Origin: Syntrophaceae bacterium UBA5744
Lineage (GTDB): Bacteria > Desulfobacterota > Syntrophia > Syntrophales > UBA2192
Reading direction: 5' to 3'
Length of the DNA stretch: 18,458 nucleotides
NCBI GenBank assembly: GCA_002419215.1
Contig: DIFQ01000052.1
Location: forward strand, 1 to 18,458
Positions within the stretch are counted from its first letter, which is position 1. The number at the start of each line of letters is the position of its first letter. The position numbers were made by a program, and so were the translations under genes. Of this stretch, positions 1 to 6,804 are shown in pieces. The notes below the pieces were generated by a model, which saw only the letters and a program-made list of their open reading frames with translations, did not search any database and was not told the origin of the DNA.

Positions 1-163
1 ACCGGGGGAGTGTTTTGTGCAGGAGATTCCGGAACCGGAACGAGAGCGAGGCCCGGACTTCGGGCGCCTGCCCCGCCTCCGTGCCGGCTGCGTCGGGCGC
101 GCCCTGCGGGGGGGCCGTCATCGAGTCCTGTTCCAAAAGATCGAGTTCAACGCGCCTTGCCAT
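1..163 (-). CDS. Unidentified protein, 5' end only (runs off the window)
   Basis: An open frame begins at an ATG at 163-161, 12 bases after the fliA stop, and stays open to the window edge, giving about 54 residues. The peptide begins MARRVELDLLEQDSM, continues through a low-complexity Ala/Gly/Pro/Glu stretch, and ends with a basic, aromatic segment (SFRFRNLLHKTLPR). This looks like a flexible cytoplasmic tail ahead of something not visible here, perhaps a membrane segment. Co-orientation and close spacing place it in the same operon as fliA. In gamma-proteobacterial flhF-flhG-fliA loci the next gene is often cheY, but this N-terminus does not look like a response-regulator receiver domain. 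I do not recognise the family. The ribosome-binding site is weak (purine-rich GCAGGCAAGA), so the start could be wrong. Confidence 0.5.
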   Translation of the reverse strand, partial: MARRVELDLLEQDSMTAPPQGAPDAAGTEAGQAPEVRASLSFRFRNLLHKTLPR

Positions 164-175
164 GGTCTTGCCTGC

Positions 176-886
176 TTACCGGAGGTCCTTGACCCTGCCC
201 CGCAGCCTCAGCACGGCCTGGGAGTGGAGCTGGCAGACCCGCGATTCGGTGAGCTTGAGAACGCAGCCGATTTCCTTCATGGTGAGCTCTTCATAGTAGT
301 AGAGCGACAGCACCAGTTTTTCCTTGTCGGGAAGCGCCTCGATGGCGTCCTTGAGGATCTTTTTCACCTCGCCGCGGGCCAGGATCGACAGGGGAGAGCC
401 CTGGTCCATCTTTTCCAGCACGTCGTAGGTGGCGTACTTCTCACAGTAATCGGGCGGCAGATCCTCGCTCGAGAGCAGCGAAACCCCCGAGGCCTCGTCG
501 AGGAGATGATAGTAGTCCTCGAGCGCCATGTCGAGAAACTCCGCCACTTCCAGTTCGTCGGGCGGCCGGCCGAGCTGCTTCTGAAGGGCATGCATCGCCT
601 TTTCGATGCGGGCGTCCTTGTTCCGTGCCGACCTCGGCTGCCAGTCCCTGGCCCTCAGTTCGTCGAGGACCGCCCCGCGGATGCGGAAACGGGCGTAGGT
701 CTCGAACTGCACGTTGCGCGTCTTGTCGAATTTCTCCAGGGCGGAAATCAGGCCGATGACCCCCACGTTGACGAGGTCTTCACGCTCCGCCACGTGACCG
801 GGCACCTTGCAGGCAATCCTGTCGACAATGCTCTTGACGAGAGGAGCGTATTTCAGAATCTGCTTGTCCCGTTCCTTCTTGTTCAC
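176..886 (-). CDS. fliA: Flagellar sigma factor sigma-28 (FliA/SigD family)
   Basis: Predicted sigma-28 of 236 residues, which directs RNA polymerase to late flagellar genes such as flagellin and chemotaxis genes. Region 2 is clear at about residues 38-85 (DLVNVGVIGLISALEKFD, then FETYARFRIRGAVLDELR and RDWQPRSAR). Region 3 lies around 90-135. Region 4 is at about 184-230 (LPDKEKLVLSLYYYEELTMK, then the helix-turn-helix ending LTESRVCQLHSQA). Family proteins are about 230-260 residues, so this is full length. I chose the GTG at 886-884 because a GGGAAG ribosome site lies just upstream. The frame is open further upstream, but that part only shadows flhG. It starts 8 bases after flhG stops, so the two are probably co-transcribed and translationally coupled. 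Placing fliA last in the basal-body operon fits its checkpoint role. Confidence 0.96.
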   Translation of the reverse strand: MNKKERDKQILKYAPLVKSIVDRIACKVPGHVAEREDLVNVGVIGLISALEKFDKTRNVQFETYARFRIRGAVLDELRARDWQPRSARNKDARIEKAMHALQKQLGRPPDELEVAEFLDMALEDYYHLLDEASGVSLLSSEDLPPDYCEKYATYDVLEKMDQGSPLSILARGEVKKILKDAIEALPDKEKLVLSLYYYEELTMKEIGCVLKLTESRVCQLHSQAVLRLRGRVKDLR

Positions 887-894
887 GTCTTCCC

Positions 895-1809
895 TTATCC
901 GCGCCCTTTGTCGACGATCGATTTCCAGAAGAACTTCAGGCTTCCCGACTCGCAGAACTCGGGCTGGAGCCGGCAGAGCTTGCGGGCGATGGACTGCAGG
1001 CACTTGCTCGCCCGGGCATCGGGGTAGATCTCCGCCAGGGCCTTCTGCTGTCTCACCGCCTCGGTCACCCGGACGTCCTCGAGGACGTACCCGAGGTACT
1101 CGATGGAGAGGTTGAGGAAGTGGGAGGTGGCGTTGCTCACCTTCAGGAACACCTCCCTGGCCTCGTTCGAGTTCTTCGCCATGTTCACGAGGAGCATGAA
1201 GCGCTTCTCGCCGTGATTGTTGTAGAGGATCTTGATGAGCGCATACGCGTCGGTGATGGACGTGGGTTCCGGGGATACGACGACGATGATCTCCCGGGCC
1301 GCCACGTTGAAGTAGATGACGTTTCCCGCGATTCCCGCCGCCGTGTCGATGAGCATGAAATCCAGATCGCTGCCCAGCCCGTCCAGTTCGTCGATCAGCG
1401 CCAGCTTCTCGCCCCTGGAAAGCTCCGCCATCTCCGGAATGCCCGATGTGGCCGGCAGGATCTTCATCCCGCCGGGCCCGTCGACGATCACGTCGGCGAG
1501 CGCCTTTTCGCCCCTCAGGACATGGTAGAGGTTGTACTTCGGGGCAATCCCCAGGATCACGTCTATGTTGGCCAGGCCCATATCCGCATCCAGGATCAGC
1601 GTTTTCTTCCTCATCTGCGATAGATGATAGGCCAGGTTGGTGGCCACGTTGGTCTTTCCCACGCCGCCCTTGCCGCTCGTGATGGCGATGACGCGGACGG
1701 GCCGCCGGGTCAACCGCCCCTCCACCGCGACTTCCGGGAGGGGAGCGTTCGATCCATTCTTCTCTTCCGACGCTTTCTTCATCCGCCTGAGCATTGAAGC
1801 CTGATCCAA
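895..1809 (-). CDS. flhG: MinD-like ATPase controlling flagellar number (FlhG/FleN/YlxH)
   Basis: ParA/MinD-family ATPase of 304 residues that limits flagellar number and works with the GTPase FlhF. The deviant Walker A motif KGGVGKT is at 47-53, DADMGLANID follows at 74-83, and the Walker B region is at about 151-158 (FMLIDTAAG). The N-terminus MDQASMLRRM carries the DQAxxLR motif, which in characterised FlhG proteins stimulates FlhF GTPase activity. That motif decides the start: a TTG at 1809-1807, with GGAGG ten bases upstream. ATGs at 1794 and 1782 would remove or truncate it. The C-terminus contains SLKFFWKSIV, a hydrophobic-basic stretch that could be the amphipathic membrane-targeting helix usual in MinD proteins (inference). 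It is 8 bases from fliA, but separated from flhF by an unusual 250-bp repeat-bearing spacer. Confidence 0.96.
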   Translation of the reverse strand: MDQASMLRRMKKASEEKNGSNAPLPEVAVEGRLTRRPVRVIAITSGKGGVGKTNVATNLAYHLSQMRKKTLILDADMGLANIDVILGIAPKYNLYHVLRGEKALADVIVDGPGGMKILPATSGIPEMAELSRGEKLALIDELDGLGSDLDFMLIDTAAGIAGNVIYFNVAAREIIVVVSPEPTSITDAYALIKILYNNHGEKRFMLLVNMAKNSNEAREVFLKVSNATSHFLNLSIEYLGYVLEDVRVTEAVRQQKALAEIYPDARASKCLQSIARKLCRLQPEFCESGSLKFFWKSIVDKGRG

Positions 1810-1893
1810 GTGAAAGTGTCCTCCAGACCGCCGTCTTTTCTATCGGGAGTGCATCCCATTGAAACCATTGCATTCATCTTCCGGCATTCCGCC

Positions 1894-1933
1894 TGCGAAG
1901 ATCGGAAGATCAGAAGTGAGGAAGAGCGGATAA
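1894..1933 (-). repeat. Octamer tandem array, left arm of an inverted pair
   Basis: Five 8-bp units. Read on the minus strand they approximate WCTTCYKM (for example TCTTCCTC, ACTTCTGA, TCTTCCGA). The period is strict, with no insertions, while individual bases vary. It faces the second array at 1952-1991 across 18 bases. Confidence 0.75.
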
Positions 1934-1951
1934 GGACACCAAGACGATATC

Positions 1952-1991
1952 GACTCCGATCTTCTGCTCTTCTGCGCTTCCTAACTTCCCG
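1952..1991 (+). repeat. Octamer tandem array, right arm of an inverted pair
   Basis: Five 8-bp units on the plus strand, including two identical TCTTCTGC copies, flanked by GACTCCGA and ACTTCCCG. The first units match those of the array at 16887-16926 (CACTCCGC then TCTTCTGC), so this is a dispersed family rather than local slippage alone. The end overlaps the palindrome at 1988-2001. Confidence 0.78.
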
Positions 1992-2059
1992 CGATTGCGG
2001 GCACCTTCCTTCCGGCCATCAAGAGACATCCTTGTCATCTCTGTTTGTCGCCTACTCCC

Positions 2060-3223
2060 TCAGTGCAGGTTGCTGGTCATGATGATTTTTGCCAGCCGGC
2101 CCGGGTCGATCTTCTCGATGTCCTGGGGAACATTCTGGCCGTTGGTCACCCAGGATACGGGTTTGCGCTCCTGGTCGATCACGTTGTAGATCATGCCGAA
2201 ATGGCGGCTCTCGTCGAGCTTGGTGAAGATGATCGACTGGTAGCCAACGGGTTTGAACCGCGCCAGGTTCTCGGACAGGTTGTCCTGGCTCGACGTCAGG
2301 GGCAGTAACAGATTCGTCTCCACGGGTGTCTCGAGATGGAAGAGGTCCCGGAGCTTCTCGATGTATCCGGGCTCCACGGAGCTCTTGCCGGGAGTGTCCA
2401 CCAGGACGAGATCCCGGTCCGACAGCTTCGCCAGCGCCCTTCGGAAGGCGGCCTTGTCGCCCACCACTTCGATGGGGATCTCCATGATCCGGGCGTAGGT
2501 CTTGAGTTGCTCCGCCGCGGCGATCCGGTAGGTATCCGTCGTGATGAGCCCCACCTTCATTTTCTCCTCCAGGGCCGAGCGGGCGGCGATCTTCGCCAGC
2601 GTCGTCGTCTTTCCCGCTCCCGTGGGGCCTACGAAGGCGCAGATCCGTTTGCGCTCCGCACTCCGGTAGGACAGGCCGATGGACTTGGCCAGCAGCATCT
2701 CGACGATCCGGCAGATGCCTTCCTCGCTCTGCAGTTCCTCGGCCGGGAGGTTGCGGCTCAGCGTGCTCACCAGCATGAAGGCCCTCGAGCGCGACACGCC
2801 GCTGGAGACGAGGTGATGATAGATCTTCGAGAGACTCCCGGGGACGTTCTCCTTGCGCTGGAAGCCCATGGTGTCGAAGAAGGTGTCCAGCATCTCCTTC
2901 ATCTCCAGGAACTCCCCGTAGGGGAACGGGCGCTTGGCCGTCTCGGCGAGCAGCGTCTTGATCTCCTCCACATCGCGGCGAAGCGTGGAAGCCAGGGTCT
3001 CTTCCGTCGCCAGCGCTGCCTGGGCAGCCTCGGCAGGCAGGGAGAGCGGCTTGACGCGCTGTCCTTCCGGTCGCTCATCCACGGCGGCGGTCACCTCGAA
3101 AAGCGGTACCCGCCCGCTTCTGAGTTTTCGCGTTGAGAGCACCACGGCATCGGAACCAAGCTCGCTCTTGATCTTCAACAGGGCTTCCTGGGTGCTGGCG
3201 GCTTCGAAACGCTTGATCTGCAC
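2060..3223 (-). CDS. flhF: Signal-recognition-particle-type GTPase for flagellar placement (FlhF)
   Basis: FlhF of 387 residues, an SRP-type GTPase that recruits early flagellar components to the assembly site, typically a pole. The N-terminal B domain starts MQIKRFEAASTQEALLKIK, followed by a variable linker (about 45-100) and the NG domain. GTPase motifs are visible: G1 GPTGAGKTTTLAK (199-211), DTYRIAAAEQLKTY (230-243), G3 DTPGK (276-280, where many relatives have DTAGR) and G4 TKLDE (334-338). The start is a GTG at 3223-3221, four bases after the flhA stop, with GGAG in the flhA end as ribosome site, so translation is probably coupled to flhA. FlhG, encoded next, is its regulator. The family assignment is secure; polar placement in this organism is inferred. 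Confidence 0.97.
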   Translation of the reverse strand: MQIKRFEAASTQEALLKIKSELGSDAVVLSTRKLRSGRVPLFEVTAAVDERPEGQRVKPLSLPAEAAQAALATEETLASTLRRDVEEIKTLLAETAKRPFPYGEFLEMKEMLDTFFDTMGFQRKENVPGSLSKIYHHLVSSGVSRSRAFMLVSTLSRNLPAEELQSEEGICRIVEMLLAKSIGLSYRSAERKRICAFVGPTGAGKTTTLAKIAARSALEEKMKVGLITTDTYRIAAAEQLKTYARIMEIPIEVVGDKAAFRRALAKLSDRDLVLVDTPGKSSVEPGYIEKLRDLFHLETPVETNLLLPLTSSQDNLSENLARFKPVGYQSIIFTKLDESRHFGMIYNVIDQERKPVSWVTNGQNVPQDIEKIDPGRLAKIIMTSNLH

Positions 3224-3227
3224 GGCT

Positions 3228-5297
3228 CTACTCCACGATTCCCAATGATTTGATGTTCACATCGTGCGTGATCTCGTTGTGGGAGAGCACGATGATGTTC
3301 GGGAAAAACTTCTCCAAGACCTTCCGGAAATGAATCCGGGCACCCGGGGAGCACAGCACGATGGGCTGCAGGCCCCGCGAGGTGAAGGTGCCGATGTACT
3401 TCTGGACGCTGCGGACGATCTTCTGCACCCAGTTCGGGTCCACCGTGAGGTAGGATTCGAAATCCGTGTGCTGGACGGAGTGGCTGATCTTTTCCTCGAT
3501 CTCCGGCGAAAGCATCACCACGGTGATGTTGCCATCGCTATCCCGGTACTGCTTCGTGATGGTCCGGGCCAGGGCCTGGCGAACGTAGCCGGTCAGGACG
3601 TCTATATTCTTCGTGAGCGGCGCGTAATCGGCGAGCGTCTCGAGCACCGTCAGCAGATCCCGCACGGAGATCCTCTCGCGAAGCAGCCTCTGCAGCACGC
3701 GGTGGATCGTCCCCACGGAAACGACTTTCGGGACCAGCTCCTCGACCACCTTGGGATAAGTTTTCGCGAGATTGTCGACGAGCGACTGGACCTCCTGCCG
3801 ACCCAGCAGTTCGTCCGAGTGGCCCTTGATGAGTTCCGTCAGATGCGTGGTCACCACCGTGGCGGGGTCCACGACAACCACGCCGCGCGCCTGCACGCTT
3901 TCTTTTTCCTTTTCCGAAATCCACACGGCAGGCAGCCCGAAAGCGGGTTCCTTCGTGTCGATCCCCTTGAGCCTGGGGGTCCTCTCCGACGTGAGCGCCA
4001 GCCAGTGCCCGGGCATCAGCTCCCCGCGGGCCACTTCAACGCCCTTCAGAATGACGGAATACTGGTTCGGTTTGAGCTGCAGGTTGTCCCGGATGTGAAT
4101 GGCCGGAATAACGAAGCCCATCTCCAGGGCAAGCTGCCTGCGCAGCGACTTGATGCGCTGCAGCAGCTCCCCTCCCTGGGCCACGTCCACGAGCCCGATG
4201 AGACCGTAGCCGACTTCGATCTCCAGCAGATCCAGCGGCAGCAGGGAGTCCACCGTTTCAATGGCCGACGGCGCGGGCGTCTCCTCGATGGCGTCCTCCT
4301 CGGCCGGCACGGCCGCCTTCAGCAGCCGGAAGGCGACGAAGGCCGCCCCTGCGGCGACGACGAGGAAGGAAAACTTGGGCATGCCCGGGATCAGCGCAAA
4401 GATAAAGAGAATGGCGGCAGCCGTGCCGATGGCCTTGGGCTGCATGACGAACTGGTTGGTCATCTCCTGGCCGAGACTGCCGGACGAAGTGTTGCGCGTC
4501 ACGAGCATACCGGCGGCCGTGGAGATGACGAGGGCCGGCACCTGCGTCACGAGCCCGTCGCCGATCGTGAGCAGCGTGTAGTTGCGGGCCGCGTCGGTGA
4601 TATCCATACCCTGCTGCAGCACGCCGATGATCAAGCCGCCCACGATATTGATGAAGATGATCACGACCCCGGCGATCGCGTCGCCGCGTACGAATTTGCT
4701 CGCCCCGTCCATGGCGCCGTAGAAATCGGCTTCCCGTTCGATCTCGCCTCGCCTGCGCCGCGCGTCGGCCTCGGAGATGAGGCCCGCGTTGAGGTCGGCG
4801 TCGATGCTCATCTGCTTGCCCGGCATGGCGTCGAGGGTGAACCGGGCCGCCACCTCGGCAATGCGGGTGGCGCCCTTGGTGATGACGACGAAGTTGATCA
4901 GGGTGAGGACGGCGAAGACGATGAGCCCCACCACGTAGTTGCCCCCCACGACGAAGGTTCCGAAGGCCTTGATGACCTGGCCGGCCGCCCCGGTGCCTTC
5001 GTTGCCGTGGAGCAGGATGAGCCGCGACGAGGCCACGTTGAGCGAGAGCCTGAACAGGGTCACCGTCAGCAGGACGGAGGGAAACACGGAAAAGTCAAGC
5101 GGCTTCAGGACGAACATGGACATGAGCAGGATGACGATGGAAACCGTGATGCTCAGCGACAGCAGCAAATCGATGATCAGGGCCGGCAGGGGGACCACCA
5201 TGACCATGAGGATCCCGACGACCCCCAGGCCCATCAGCATCGCCGGGTTTTTCGCCCAGACGGCCATCGATTCTGCTTTCTGCACCGCTTCGGCCAT
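3228..5297 (-). CDS. flhA: Flagellar type III export gate protein FlhA
   Basis: FlhA of 689 residues, the large export-gate subunit whose cytoplasmic ring receives substrates and chaperones. The first 330 or so residues contain the expected series of hydrophobic segments. Family signatures are clear: RLSLNVASSRLIL (83-95) and the conserved cytoplasmic loop FTLDAMPGKQMSIDADL (153-169). The C-terminal half is the soluble FlhA-C domain (for example GLPAVWISEKEKE, and ISVRDLLTVLETLADYA). The length is typical of the family. The ATG at 5297-5295 has AGGA seven bases upstream. flhF starts four bases after its stop. The 100-bp spacer before it carries a GGGTATC heptamer array that ends 16 bases from the start codon. 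Confidence 0.98.
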   Translation of the reverse strand: MAEAVQKAESMAVWAKNPAMLMGLGVVGILMVMVVPLPALIIDLLLSLSITVSIVILLMSMFVLKPLDFSVFPSVLLTVTLFRLSLNVASSRLILLHGNEGTGAAGQVIKAFGTFVVGGNYVVGLIVFAVLTLINFVVITKGATRIAEVAARFTLDAMPGKQMSIDADLNAGLISEADARRRRGEIEREADFYGAMDGASKFVRGDAIAGVVIIFINIVGGLIIGVLQQGMDITDAARNYTLLTIGDGLVTQVPALVISTAAGMLVTRNTSSGSLGQEMTNQFVMQPKAIGTAAAILFIFALIPGMPKFSFLVVAAGAAFVAFRLLKAAVPAEEDAIEETPAPSAIETVDSLLPLDLLEIEVGYGLIGLVDVAQGGELLQRIKSLRRQLALEMGFVIPAIHIRDNLQLKPNQYSVILKGVEVARGELMPGHWLALTSERTPRLKGIDTKEPAFGLPAVWISEKEKESVQARGVVVVDPATVVTTHLTELIKGHSDELLGRQEVQSLVDNLAKTYPKVVEELVPKVVSVGTIHRVLQRLLRERISVRDLLTVLETLADYAPLTKNIDVLTGYVRQALARTITKQYRDSDGNITVVMLSPEIEEKISHSVQHTDFESYLTVDPNWVQKIVRSVQKYIGTFTSRGLQPIVLCSPGARIHFRKVLEKFFPNIIVLSHNEITHDVNIKSLGIVE

Positions 5298-5313
5298 TTT
5301 TTATCCTAAAACA

Positions 5314-5348
5314 GGGTATCGGGTATCGGGTCTAGGGTTTCGGGTCAT
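5314..5348 (+). repeat. GGGTATC heptamer array upstream of flhA
   Basis: Five 7-bp units, each beginning GGG: two exact GGGTATC copies, then GGGTCTA, GGGTTTC and GGGTCAT. Five GGG runs separated by four bases fit the G3-N(1-7) quadruplex rule. The G-rich strand is the template strand for flhA, so the transcript would carry GATACCC repeats. Confidence 0.85.
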
Positions 5349-5379
5349 GAAAGAAGGCAGGGCATCAACCGCCGCCGCA

Positions 5380-5400
5380 GCCCGAAGCCTGCAACCCCTA
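5380..5400 (+). repeat. Short GCCYGAA-type heptamer stretch at the flhB 3' end
   Basis: GCCCGAA, GCCTGCA and the degenerate ACCCCTA follow each other in phase and run into the flhB stop codon (5398-5400). The stretch is short, so alone it would not be convincing. It matches the family seen after fliR (6766-6793) and after the motE-like gene (15754-15781). Confidence 0.5.
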
Positions 5401-6468
5401 TCCCGCTTTTTCTTTCAGGCCGTACACGTAGGCCAGGATCTCGGCAACGGCGCGATACAGGTCCTCCGGGATTGCCTGATCCACATCGACCGTTTTATAC
5501 AATAGTTGTGCCACGGGTTTGTTCTCGATGATGGGCACCTTGTGGGCCCCTGCAATTTCCCTGATTTTCTCCGCCACATGCCCGGCCCCCTTCGCAACGA
5601 CGGTCGGCGCGACCATCCGGTCGGGGTCGTAGCGGACGGCCACGGCGAGGTGTGTCGGGTTGGTGATGACGACATCGGCCTTGGGGACGTTGGCCATCAT
5701 CCGTTTGCGGGCCACCTCCCTCTGGATGCGGCGGATTCTCGCCTTGACGATGGGGTCGCCTTCGGTCTGCTTGAACTCGTCCTTCACCTCCTGCCGCGAC
5801 ATGCGGAGGCTCTTCTCATGCTCCCAGCGCTGGTAGAGATAATCCAGGATGGCCAGCACGATGAGGACCCAGCAGGTCGTGATCATGATCCGGAACATGA
5901 CTTTTCCCGTGTAGACGAGGATCCCCCAGAGGGACTCGTCCATGAGGGGAATCAGGTTGTCCAGTTCGTCCCGGAGGTTGAACCAGACGATCACCGTGAC
6001 GATGGCCATCTTCAGGAGGCTCTTGACCAGTTCCACCAGCGAGCGCAGGGAGATGAATTTCTGAAAACCTTTGATGGGGTCGATTTTATCGAATTTCGGC
6101 GCCACGGCCTCCCAGGAGAAAATGAAACCGAACTGGATGTAGTTCGCCAGGAAGCCTGCGACGACGATGGCGAGGAAAAGCGGCGCCATGATCAGGAAAA
6201 GACGCGAGGCCCAGGTCCAGAGAAGTGCGTCGATGTTGCTCAGCGTGATGGGCGTTGTCCCGCAGTCCCGGAGGATCCAGCGCGTCAGGTCCATCATGCG
6301 CTCGACCATCCCGCCGGAGCAGAAATAGAAGAGGACCGTGCACGTGAGCAGGATCGCCGCGGAGGCCACCTCGGGGCTCCTCGCGACCTGGCCGCGTTTT
6401 CTGGCTTCCTCGCGCCGCCTGGGCGACGCCTGTTCGTTTCGTTCCTGGTCCTTGTCGATGTCAGCCAT
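5398..6468 (-). CDS. flhB: Flagellar type III export switch protein FlhB
   Basis: FlhB of 356 residues, the export-gate protein whose self-cleavage switches secretion from rod/hook to filament substrates. The basic N-terminus contains SPRRREEARKRGQVARSPE, typical of the family. Four hydrophobic segments follow (about 35-55, 85-110, 140-165 and 185-210). The autocleavage motif NPTH is intact at 270-273 within ITNPTHLAVAVRYDP, at the same position as in enterobacterial FlhB. The FlhB-C domain continues to the end (IIENKPVAQLLYKTVDVDQ). The ATG at 6468-6466 has no recognisable Shine-Dalgarno sequence: upstream is pyrimidine-rich CCCTGTCTTTT, and then the heptamer array from position 6477. No alternative start with a better site fits the conserved N-terminus. 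Confidence 0.97.
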   Translation of the reverse strand: MADIDKDQERNEQASPRRREEARKRGQVARSPEVASAAILLTCTVLFYFCSGGMVERMMDLTRWILRDCGTTPITLSNIDALLWTWASRLFLIMAPLFLAIVVAGFLANYIQFGFIFSWEAVAPKFDKIDPIKGFQKFISLRSLVELVKSLLKMAIVTVIVWFNLRDELDNLIPLMDESLWGILVYTGKVMFRIMITTCWVLIVLAILDYLYQRWEHEKSLRMSRQEVKDEFKQTEGDPIVKARIRRIQREVARKRMMANVPKADVVITNPTHLAVAVRYDPDRMVAPTVVAKGAGHVAEKIREIAGAHKVPIIENKPVAQLLYKTVDVDQAIPEDLYRAVAEILAYVYGLKEKAG

Positions 6469-6476
6469 AAAAGACA

Positions 6477-6511
6477 GGGTCGAGGGTATCGGGTATAGGG
6501 TCTAGGGAAAT
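6477..6511 (+). repeat. GGGTATC-type heptamer array upstream of flhB
   Basis: Five 7-bp units all beginning GGG: GGGTCGA, GGGTATC, GGGTATA, GGGTCTA, GGGAAAT. It is the same length, phase and orientation as the array before flhA, and lies eight bases from the flhB start codon. Five GGG runs with four-base loops give quadruplex potential on the template strand. Confidence 0.85.
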
Positions 6512-6515
6512 TCCA

Positions 6516-6532
6516 AAGGCCCCGGGGGCCTT
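6516..6532. repeat. Perfect 17-bp GC palindrome beside the flhB heptamer array
   Basis: AAGGCCCC, a single central G, then GGGGCCTT: an 8-bp perfect stem with almost no loop. As RNA the apex could not close at full stem, so a cruciform or a protein site is as likely as a hairpin. It lies four bases from the heptamer array. No T-run follows on either strand. Confidence 0.6.
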
Positions 6533-6672
6533 CAACCATGCCGCTCTGCAACCGTTGCAACACCGCTCCGGGCTTCTGACGCCAATGTCAAAAAACGGGC
6601 CAAATAGAACGGAATTTCATGCAAATAGCGTTGACGAACAGGATTGCAGACTTCGTGCCGGAAAGGCGTTCG

Positions 6673-6707
6673 GGAGTCAGGATTCCGGATTCGGGATTCA
6701 GGTAAAA
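6673..6707 (+). repeat. GGATTCN heptamer array in the fliR-flhB spacer
   Basis: Units GGAGTCA, GGATTCC, GGATTCG, GGATTCA and the degenerate GGTAAAA keep a strict 7-bp phase. It is related in form to the GGGTATC arrays but with GG rather than GGG runs. Confidence 0.7.
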
Positions 6708-6765
6708 ATGCAGACGGAAAGCAAGGGGAAAAGGCGTGTTTTCCACCTGTCCCTCTTTCCCTGAG

Positions 6766-6793
6766 GCCCGATGCCTGAAGCCGGAAGCCTGCG
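6766..6793 (+). repeat. GCCYGAA-type heptamer array after fliR
   Basis: Four 7-bp units: GCCCGAT, GCCTGAA, GCCGGAA, GCCTGCG. They run into a short palindrome, GCGCCG-TT-CGGCGC (6791-6804), that abuts the fliR stop codon at 6805-6807. This arrangement recurs after the motE-like gene. Confidence 0.7.
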
Positions 6794-6804
6794 CCGTTCG
6801 GCGC

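Larger units (their letters stand above)
1810..2059. other. Intergenic spacer flhF-flhG carrying inverted octamer arrays
   Basis: No convincing gene is visible in these 250 bases, although the neighbouring junctions in this operon are only 4 and 8 bases. The centre holds two 5 x 8-bp arrays in inverted orientation (1894-1933 and 1952-1991). A small palindrome, CCCGC-GATT-GCGGG, is at 1988-2001. I searched for GG-N10-GC spacing of a sigma-54 promoter and found only near misses with wrong spacing. The segment next to flhG holds its GGAGG ribosome-binding site. Confidence 0.7.
6469..6804. other. Intergenic spacer fliR-flhB, repeat-rich
   Basis: These 336 bases contain no credible coding region on either strand. 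In transcription order they hold a hairpin abutting the fliR stop (6791-6804), a GCCYGAA-type array (6766-6793), a GGAAAA/TTTTCC hairpin (6727-6744), a GGATTCN array (6673-6707), a palindrome TGCAAC-C-GTTGCA (6547-6559), a perfect 17-bp GC palindrome (6516-6532) and a GGGTATC-type array (6477-6511). About 110 bases near 6560-6670 are non-repetitive. No hairpin is followed by a T-run on the minus strand, so I see no intrinsic terminator, and no promoter of good quality. Confidence 0.75.

Noticed and set aside
887..1873. The 565-codon minus-strand open frame that joins a long arginine-rich N-terminus to the sigma-28 sequence
   Set aside because: The N-terminal part is a shadow of flhG read in another frame; only the part from the GTG at 886 has family similarity.
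1894..1991. Inverted octamer arrays as an intrinsic terminator between flhF and flhG
   Set aside because: The pairing is imperfect and no T-run follows on the minus strand; an attenuating or spacing role is only conjecture.
3264..5309. A 681-codon plus-strand open frame opposite flhA
   Set aside because: It is the antisense shadow of flhA in GC-rich DNA, with His/Asp/Arg-rich composition and no family features. Similar antisense frames occur opposite most genes here.
6575..6610. A possible sigma-54 promoter before flhB (TGGCCCG-TTTT-TTGAC on the minus strand)
   Set aside because: The invariant GC of the -12 element is GA, so it fails the most conserved requirement.
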